Below are positions 60,001-64,000 of a stretch of 64,000 nucleotides of DNA, one piece after another (the stretch's first letter is position 1; every line of letters begins with the position of its first letter). A model generated the notes under the pieces. That model was given only the letters and a program-made list of their open reading frames with translations. It made no database searches and had not been told where the DNA came from. Source of the DNA: Stenopsyche tienmushanensis (Eukaryota; Arthropoda; Insecta; Trichoptera; Stenopsychidae); the NCBI GenBank assembly GCA_008973525.1, contig WACJ01000099.1, positions 186,001 through 250,000 on the forward strand. The letters are read 5' to 3'. A program made the translations under genes and the position numbers.

Positions 60001-62587
60001 AAATGGTAAGTGTATCATTTCATACGTATTTTTAATAATTCTTATTTAAGCCTATCGGACCGGAAATCGTGAGACAGAGACCTTGCGTCTCATCATACAC
60101 TTGTGCATCAATGCCATAAAGGTCACATCACAATCACATCTAAACGTTTTCAATATATTTTCTATAGAAACTCGTAAATGTTTATACTTACTATTCAACA
60201 AAAAATCGTATATTAAAGAATTTTAACCGTCATAAAACTTAGGTATAATTAACTGAAATCGCTATTGTCAGATAAGCTATTAAACTCTTTCAACAAAGAT
60301 AAGACGAATTTCATTCGTGTTGTCTTGAGAGCAGGCGTTTGTTTTGATAATTAAGATACTCGCATCATTCTTATCATTAACCGATTGTGTTATTCCCCCT
60401 TGACTGTTCTGGAGTGGCGTTATTAGCCGAGTATCACCACTCCTTTGCAAAATCTACTCCTTCAGAAGTAAACTGGTAGTCTTGTACGGTAACCCTGTTC
60501 TTTCATTTTCGCAACACATACATACATTAAGAAATATTCTGAATAAATGAACGAATATTGTGTGCTATCAACAGTGCTCAGATTCATTCATTATCAAGCT
60601 GCGGCCGTGCTAACAGAAAAGTGGATTTACATTCGAGCGTAGCGTGTATGTTCTCCGGTTTGAAAGGGTTAATCGATTTCAAGCTTCAACAAATACATGG
60701 ATGAAGGATTTTGCCGTTATCAGTAAAATAAACCATTGTGATTTTAATTTTAGATGAAAGAAAAAAACTTTTTGAATCGGTCGATGAAGAATGGGAAAAA
60801 AGACAACAGCGCATGATGAGCCGTGCAACCAACCCATTAAATCTAATGTCCCCGTCCGAATCCGATAATGCAGATGATGTCGAATATGATAACACCGAAG
60901 ATATTGAAGAGTGTATTACTCGGGGAAAATCTATGACTTTAAACTCATTTTCCAGAGCTGCAAAAAATACGATGACAATGCAATTTGGAAAAATCCGTCC
61001 ACCGACTCCCGAAGAGGTAACTTTTAAGCTTCGTTGTTTCTTTAATCTTTCTAATTGAAAATAAATAAATTGCGTCAATGTAATAACACAGGTGGAAAGT
61101 AAATTCTGGGACTACGTGACAAATAGAGACAGCCACGTCTGCGTAAGCACAGGCTCCATTGATTCCAGTGTTTGGGGATACGGTTTTCCAAATGTAAAAA
61201 CAAAAAACAGTCCTATTGCAAAACATCCATGGAATTTGAAAGTACGTAAAACAAATAGACTTGCTTGTGAAATTAATTCGGCTCTCAATAACACATATTT
61301 GTGTACTTTATATAGGTGCTTACAAACAATAACGGATCCGTCTTGCGGTCGCTTGGTCCCATAATGGGTGTCACAGTGCCAACAATACACGTCGGAATGA
61401 TCTTCAGTACATGCTGCTGGTATCGCGATCCGCATGGTCTACCGTGGATTGAATATCTGCATGAGGGTGCGCCCAAAATATGGTACGGCGTGCCCGACAG
61501 TCAGAGCGTGAAATTCAAAGAAACGCTTTCATCAATTGTACCGAGCTATTGCCAGAAGAAAACTATATGGCTGCTATCAGACACCACAATGGTTCCACCG
61601 ACAATGCTGGCTGATCACGGCGTATCTCTATGTCGAACGATACAGCGACCGGGAGAGTTTATATTGGTCTTTCCGAAGGCTTTTACGTCGAGTATTTGTA
61701 CCGGATATAATGTTTCAGAGAGTGTGTACTTCGCATTGAGCAGCTGGTTAGACACTGCACATCAAGATTTCATAGTAATGATTATTTCCTATTCATTTTG
61801 TCGCGTATTGTTTCCATTCAAAAAATGTAAACTAATATTTTATTTTGAAGGATATTCGCAATAGCTGTGAACCATCGATGTTTTCTCTTGAGCGGTTGAT
61901 TGTGGCCATATCTGAAGATGTACGGACACCGTATCATGTATTGAAAAAAGTATTACCTACACTGAACAAAATCATTCAAACTGAAAAACAACATCGTGAA
62001 ATATTATTCAACATTGGCCTTAAGGTATGTTCAATTTTTAATTATATGCATGAAAACCTATCGAATCGTCCTATAATGGCATTACACTTAACCCTTTGGG
62101 ACTCCAAGAATTTTGCTTTTCAGCATGCATTTAAAGTATATGGTAATAAATAATTAAATATAACGACATTAAATCTTAAGCAACATTTTGAATTTTGTTT
62201 CTAGGCATCTGAAAAGGCTCAGAGCGTCATGATTGGGAAGAAAAAGGTGGCCAAACAACAAGACGAGGTTGAGGAATGTCACAGATGCAGGACCAGCCTC
62301 TCGCTGTCAATGGTAGTCATTATTATTTTTTGTTATCTTAGACGTCTGTCTAAATTATATACACATCATTCTGATCGAGATATTTCAATTTCCAGTTGTA
62401 TAATGACGCCGACGGCAGCGTTTTCTGTCTGCCGCATGCCGCGGAATTTTTGTCTACGAATAAAAATCAAATTGACGAATGCAAGCTGATATACATGCAC
62501 TCGATTGATGAATTAGAACGTCTGCTGTCCAAATTGATAGAAAGAATCAATATGTTGGCTAACAAAAAATGCAGCAAAGCAAAGTAA
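39014..62587 (+). CDS. Jarid2: Jarid2, Jumonji/ARID subunit of Polycomb repressive complex 2
   Basis: Chromatin protein that recruits and stimulates PRC2, the H3K27 methyltransferase. The CDS starts at 39039. Exons: 39014-39097, 44144-44337, 44802-44939, 45561-45715, 47563-53157, 59497-59733, 59807-60005, 60754-61016, 61092-61241, 61316-61774, 61851-62024, 62205-62312, 62396-62587. All splice as GT-AG and join in one frame: 2,640 residues. Order: N-terminal RKFAQ and TEDFLTFLC motifs; low-complexity region (about 180-2030); JmjN (about 2037-2085); ARID (about 2090-2195); JmjC (about 2331-2483); zinc-binding C-terminus (2566-2591). The family match is unambiguous, e.g. [23 protein letters not shown] and GMIFSTCCW. 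Iron ligands of the JmjC pocket are absent, as in known JARID2, so no demethylase activity is expected. Vertebrate JARID2 is about 1,250 residues and Drosophila Jarid2 over 2,000, so this length fits an insect. Confidence 0.96.
39397..39476. repeat. TTAA palindromic MITE family E, copy 1 (Jarid2 intron 1)
   Basis: It begins TTAACCTTTTAACTGCCAGA and ends ATTTAAAAGGCTAA. The centre ACTCGCCGGTGAGT is itself near-palindromic. Nearly identical to 42899-42977; one terminal TTAA has mutated to CTAA. Confidence 0.7.
39940..39995 (+). repeat. Pogo/Tigger-like terminal sequence
   Basis: TACAGTGTACTCTCGATTAT followed by CCAGGTGCGGATTATCC is the typical left end of pogo/Tigger elements. No matching right end was found nearby; family B and C debris follow. 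Confidence 0.5.
40029..40100 (+). repeat. TTAA element family B, short fragment in Jarid2 intron 1
   Basis: AAAATAAACGCCTGTTCTCA and flanks match the AAAACAAACGCCTGCTCTCA block of family B. It is about 70 bp and degraded. Confidence 0.4.
40182..40790. repeat. Foldback pair of family C with inverted family D inside
   Basis: TGATCGCGTATTTGCGAGCG followed by AATTCCAGTGATT-AGAAAGAGC (40200-40252) is repeated on the other strand at about 40725-40785. Inverted family D sequence lies between the arms. It lies within Jarid2 intron 1. Confidence 0.5.
42899..42977. repeat. TTAA palindromic MITE family E, copy 2 (Jarid2 intron 1)
   Basis: 79 bp, TTAA at both ends, differing from copy 1 at only a few positions (for example GAGCGCG in place of AAGCACG). 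Tiny TTAA palindromes of this type are usually non-autonomous piggyBac relatives. Confidence 0.75.
43443..43790 (+). repeat. Repeat family G, copy 2 (Jarid2 intron 1)
   Basis: Plus-strand counterpart of 27160-27745, with [31 protein letters not shown] and [14 protein letters not shown] then a stop. It is less broken than copy 1, so the frame was once coding. Confidence 0.45.
44144..44337 (+). CDS. Jarid2: Jarid2 exon 2, PRC2 substrate-like motif
   Basis: The acceptor is atttgcag and the donor is aaag|gtatgc. It encodes [11 protein letters not shown] then, after a Pro-rich linker, [13 protein letters not shown]. Both blocks match the vertebrate JARID2 N-terminus. Lys28 (44166-44168) is the counterpart of the lysine in the QAQRKFAQ block that PRC2 methylates (K116 in mammals). 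Confidence 0.92.
44580..44645 (+). repeat. Dispersed repeat family D fragment
   Basis: TATGCTATCAACAGTGCTTA and CCTCGAATTGAAGATTGTCT closely match 20276-20335. It lies in the Jarid2 intron between exons 2 and 3. Confidence 0.5.
44802..44939 (+). CDS. Jarid2: Jarid2 exon 3
   Basis: The acceptor is gtttatag and the donor is tcaag|gtatgt. It begins [14 protein letters not shown], continuing the conserved [15 protein letters not shown] block of JARID2, then becomes a Pro/Gln/Ser-rich linker. Confidence 0.88.
45561..45715 (+). CDS. Jarid2: Jarid2 exon 4, basic linker
   Basis: The acceptor is ttttttag and the donor is aagaag|gtaact, phase 0. It is extremely Lys-rich ([20 protein letters not shown] and NNKKK), consistent with DNA, RNA or nucleosome binding. 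It was accepted on phase and position. Confidence 0.82.
45939..47362 (-). mobile_element. piggyBac-like element with broken transposase (Jarid2 intron)
   Basis: TTAA ends with inverted repeats: TTAACCTTTCCCTTACCG at the left and CGGTAGGGAAAGATTAA at the right; 1,424 bp. On the minus strand (about 46890 to 46480) lie [51 protein letters not shown] and [11 protein letters not shown], all piggyBac transposase lines, with stops and frameshifts. A hAT fragment is embedded near its right end. It makes up most of the 1,847-bp intron between exons 4 and 5. Confidence 0.75.
46994..47290 (-). pseudogene. hAT transposase C-terminal dimerisation fragment, nested
   Basis: The minus strand reads [40 protein letters not shown] then [14 protein letters not shown] and a stop. 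This is the hAT-family C-terminal dimerisation region (E-R-FS-AG--V-x-RxRL). One stop lies upstream, so it is a relic. It sits inside the piggyBac-like element. Confidence 0.8.
47563..53157 (+). CDS. Jarid2: Jarid2 exon 5, giant 1,865-codon exon
   Basis: The acceptor is atttccag and the donor is ttccag|gtaata, both phase 0; residues 183-2047. The first third is Lys/Thr-rich and basic, with several TRxxR-like clusters. The middle and later parts are dense in Asn, Met, Gln, Ser and Asp, with a Gln5 run near 51857, and no folded domain is recognised. A motif SDDEPLxxKL occurs twice (48163 and 48781). The last residues, [11 protein letters not shown], are the conserved start of the JmjN domain, which proves the join to exon 6. 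ORFs on the opposite strand within it are shadows. Confidence 0.95.
53984..54599 (-). mobile_element. Deleted piggyBac element keeping a Cys-rich transposase tail (Jarid2 intron)
   Basis: It starts TTAACCCTTTGTGGTCCA and ends TGGACCATAAAGGGTTAA: 18-bp inverted repeats with TTAA at each edge, 616 bp in all. On the minus strand near 54290-54160, [38 protein letters not shown] and CHT correspond to the C-terminal cysteine-rich domain of piggyBac transposases. The catalytic core is gone. Confidence 0.82.
54868..54960. repeat. Short inverted-repeat element
   Basis: TTTGACCTTTTCCCCTG and GTGGAAAGGGTCAAA form imperfect inverted ends of a roughly 90-bp unit with ACGTAATCACGT at its centre. It resembles the nearby TTAA MITEs, but the TTAA is not kept. 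Confidence 0.4.
55253..55361. repeat. TTAA MITE, relative of the 53984 element
   Basis: It starts TTAACACTTTATGGTC and ends GACCATAAAGAGTTAA: 16-bp inverted repeats, TTAA at both edges, 109 bp. The TTTATGGTC ends match those of the piggyBac element 650 bp upstream, so it is a likely miniature derivative. Confidence 0.75.
55362..59496. other. Large Jarid2 intron 5, mostly featureless
   Basis: AT-rich sequence between the giant exon and the JmjN exon. No ORF shows a domain or conserved splice frame. No transposase remnant was recognised here, in contrast with the left part of the same intron. Confidence 0.5.
59497..59733 (+). CDS. Jarid2: Jarid2 exon 6, JmjN domain and ARID start
   Basis: The acceptor is tgtttccag and the donor is aca|gtcagt. 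It encodes [39 protein letters not shown], then [15 protein letters not shown]. This is the JmjN core followed by the N-terminal edge of the ARID DNA-binding domain, in the order found in JARID2 and KDM5 proteins. Confidence 0.95.
59807..60005 (+). CDS. Jarid2: Jarid2 exon 7, ARID domain
   Basis: After a 73-bp intron, the acceptor is attttag and the donor is aatg|gtaagt. It encodes the ARID core: [29 protein letters not shown] and [16 protein letters not shown] domains bind DNA; in JARID2 this helps target PRC2, with a bias to GC-rich sites in mammals. Confidence 0.95.
60046..60672 (+). repeat. TTAA element family B, apparently complete copy in a Jarid2 intron
   Basis: It starts TTAAGCCTATCGGACCGG and ends AAACCGG-type sequence then GAAAGGGTTAA (60669-60672 TTAA). 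It is 627 bp long inside a 748-bp intron between the ARID exon and exon 8. The right third is family D sequence (TGTGCTATCAACAGTGCTCA), which may be part of the element or nested. Confidence 0.65.
60754..61016 (+). CDS. Jarid2: Jarid2 exon 8, ARID to JmjC linker
   Basis: The acceptor is attttag and the donor is gaag|ag|gtaact. A charged helix ([20 protein letters not shown]) and an acidic stretch lead to the conserved block [20 protein letters not shown]. Vertebrate JARID2 has CIYKGRSVSLTTFYRTARN at this point. Confidence 0.93.
61092..61241 (+). CDS. Jarid2: Jarid2 exon 9
   Basis: The acceptor is taacacag and the donor is ttgaaa|gtacgt, phase 0. It encodes [18 protein letters not shown] and [11 protein letters not shown], then HPWNLK. 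These match the EYWRLVEEKDCHVAV and GSGFPV blocks that precede JmjC in JARID2. Confidence 0.94.
61316..61774 (+). CDS. Jarid2: Jarid2 exon 10, inactive JmjC domain
   Basis: The acceptor is ttatatag and the donor is ttcata|gtaatg; residues 2331-2483. It contains nearly the whole JmjC fold: [51 protein letters not shown] and [17 protein letters not shown]. Where active KDM5 enzymes have H-x-E and a later H, this protein has Tyr2366-x-Asp2368 and Thr2454. It is therefore expected not to bind Fe(II), as for JARID2 in other animals. Confidence 0.96.
61851..62024 (+). CDS. Jarid2: Jarid2 exon 11
   Basis: The acceptor is ttttgaag and the donor is cttaag|gtatgt, phase 0. A helical region begins [17 protein letters not shown] (compare KPFSMEKLLYQIA in vertebrates) and includes [17 protein letters not shown]. 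This is the helical domain that follows JmjC. Confidence 0.93.
62205..62312 (+). CDS. Jarid2: Jarid2 exon 12, first half of zinc site
   Basis: The acceptor is gtttctag and the donor is tcaatg|gtagtc. It is Lys-rich at first, then [15 protein letters not shown], giving Cys2566 and Cys2569. This aligns with CQICQHLCYLSM of vertebrate JARID2, the start of the C5HC2 finger, but the second cysteine pair is not kept. Confidence 0.9.
62396..62587 (+). CDS. Jarid2: Jarid2 exon 13, C-terminus
   Basis: The acceptor is atttccag. [13 protein letters not shown] supplies Cys2588 and His2591, matching VVFCLECALRHVE in vertebrates. A helical stretch, [19 protein letters not shown], and a basic end follow, with TAA at 62585-62587. 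Confidence 0.92.
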   Translation: MYNDADGSVFCLPHAAEFLSTNKNQIDECKLIYMHSIDELERLLSKLIERINMLANKKCSKAK

Positions 62588-63820
62588 TCGCCCACATTTA
62601 CCACCCACATAATTCAATAATAAAATAGTATTTTTTAGGAATCAAAACCAAAAATTAATCAGATTATGTTATTATGAAATTAGTGTTTTGATTGTTGAAA
62701 CAAATATACTAGTAAAGTATTTTTTTTTAGATGAACACCTGGTAATGTTTCATTTGAATTATATATGTTTATCCTGCGTATAAAAATATTGATGCCGGAA
62801 TAGCTTATTTGTTAAATTAATTTTTGTATTATATCATATGACTTTAATGTACGTATTCTGATATTAGTTATATTTATCTCGTTTTTATTTTTAGATACAT
62901 TTAAAACATTCTTTCTAATAGTGTGATTTTGTAAAATTCCAAATCTGTTTTGGATGTAGATATTTTAAGCCAGATCTAACTATTTTACGTTTTTAACATT
63001 ATTGAATGCTGTAATAGCACAAATATATCAGTTCGATTACTCGAGTATTTGCACAAAATATTACATTACTCGGGTGTAAACTGCAGACCATAAAATATAT
63101 TTAAATTACTTTTTAAGTGTGAACAAATTATATTTATTTGTGCTGTTTGTATTCCGGCATCAAAGGTTCGTTAAAATCATTTTGAGGCACTCAAAATATT
63201 GCAGCTGACTTGTGTAAAATGTGATGGCAAATTGGTGTGGTTTTTAATGTATGAAAGTATTTATTTGTGGATCTTTTATGTTTACAAATTGTTTTATTTT
63301 TAAGTAATATTTTATATGAATTTTCAATATTTCAAAGAAATACTGTTTTTCTTAGCTTAGTCACACGCAGCCATATTATATTTATCATAGTTCAGTTCAA
63401 ATTATTATGTTTTAATTTGAAAATTATGTATGTACTTCTTTTTCACAAAAATTTTCTGCGAGCGGAAGGTAAATTCCGTCAATTTTTTTTTTAGATAGCA
63501 TTAGATCAAAAATTTATTTTAATCTTAAGACAGTGGAAAAATGTTTAGTATATAGTTTTTCGCATTTAATAAATGTTGAATGTTATTAGTACTCAAATAT
63601 TGCCAAGATTATAACACAAATTTGAAGTTTGAGTCATACTTCCTAACTACATTTTGCATTCATTTATTGCTTTGTCATCAGAACACCTTAATTTATTCAA
63701 ATACCATTTTATTTCCTATCTTTAGAATCCAGTTTGAATTTATCAAATGGAAAGAGTGTCTCGTTTACATTGCACGATTGTATCTATCAATAACCCAAAT
63801 TTATCAACTAATAATGATAA
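62588..63820 (+). other. Probable Jarid2 3' UTR and flank
   Basis: AT-rich noncoding sequence follows the stop. AATAAA at 62619-62624 is close to the stop, and another AATAAA near 63568 could serve a longer transcript. No other gene is seen here before the repeat at 63826. Confidence 0.5.
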
Positions 63821-63825
63821 CCCAA

Positions 63826-64000
63826 ATTAACCCCATCGGACTGGAAGTCGTGAGACAGAGACGTGTGTCTTGCGTCTCATCATACACCGTCATAAAACTT
63901 AGGTATAATGAACTGAAATCGCTATCGTCGGATAAGCTATTAAGCTCTTACAACAAAGATAAGACGAATTTCGTTTGTGTTGTCTTGAGAGCAGGCGTTT
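63826..64000 (+). repeat. TTAA element family B, copy 4, cut by window end
   Basis: It begins TTAACCCCATCGGACTGGAA and follows the family through GTTGTCTTGAGAGCAGGCGT to the last base of the window. It shows the clearest TTAACCC end of this family. Confidence 0.7.

Noticed and set aside
1..64000. CRISPR arrays, bacterial operons or a viral genome
   Set aside because: No regularly spaced repeats, no prokaryotic gene layout and no viral structural or replication genes were recognised; the genes are spliced animal genes.

Overview
The window is nuclear DNA of an insect-like animal. It is AT-rich, its genes are split by GT-AG introns, and much of it is decayed transposable elements. The two protein-coding genes that can be rebuilt exon by exon both belong to families conserved across animals. 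Nothing bacterial (operons, Shine-Dalgarno sites, CRISPR) is present. The species cannot be named from the sequence alone.

Gene 1 (about 10.0 to 21.2 kb, plus strand) is an SLC7-family amino acid transporter that best fits SLC7A14. Thirteen exons with consistent splice phases give the last 654 residues. The first roughly 200 residues should lie upstream of the window, since no matching exon was found in bases 1 to 9979.

Gene 2 (39.0 to 62.6 kb, plus strand) is Jarid2, the Jumonji/ARID accessory subunit of Polycomb repressive complex 2. Thirteen coding exons join in frame to 2,640 residues, including one giant exon of 1,865 codons. Its JmjN, ARID, JmjC and C-terminal zinc-binding parts are all visible. 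The JmjC pocket has lost iron ligands. A short QRKFAQ motif matching the PRC2-methylated lysine of vertebrate JARID2 is kept.

The rest is transposon-derived. Bases 1 to 9.9 kb hold TTAA-bounded MITEs, pogo-like repeats, a possible SINE and a broken ZBED5/FAM200-type hAT element. The gap between the genes (21.9 to 39.0 kb) holds foldback repeats, a nested cluster (pogo-like, LINE and piggyBac remnants, 30.8 to 34.5 kb), a mariner remnant (36.4 kb) and a second LINE (37.3 to 38.3 kb). The introns of both genes are filled by similar elements. The clearest pattern is a set of at least nine elements bounded by TTAA, together with three piggyBac transposase remnants; some of these elements make up most of the intron they occupy.

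The two genes have no evident functional link. One is a membrane transporter and the other a chromatin regulator, and they are merely neighbours on the same strand.
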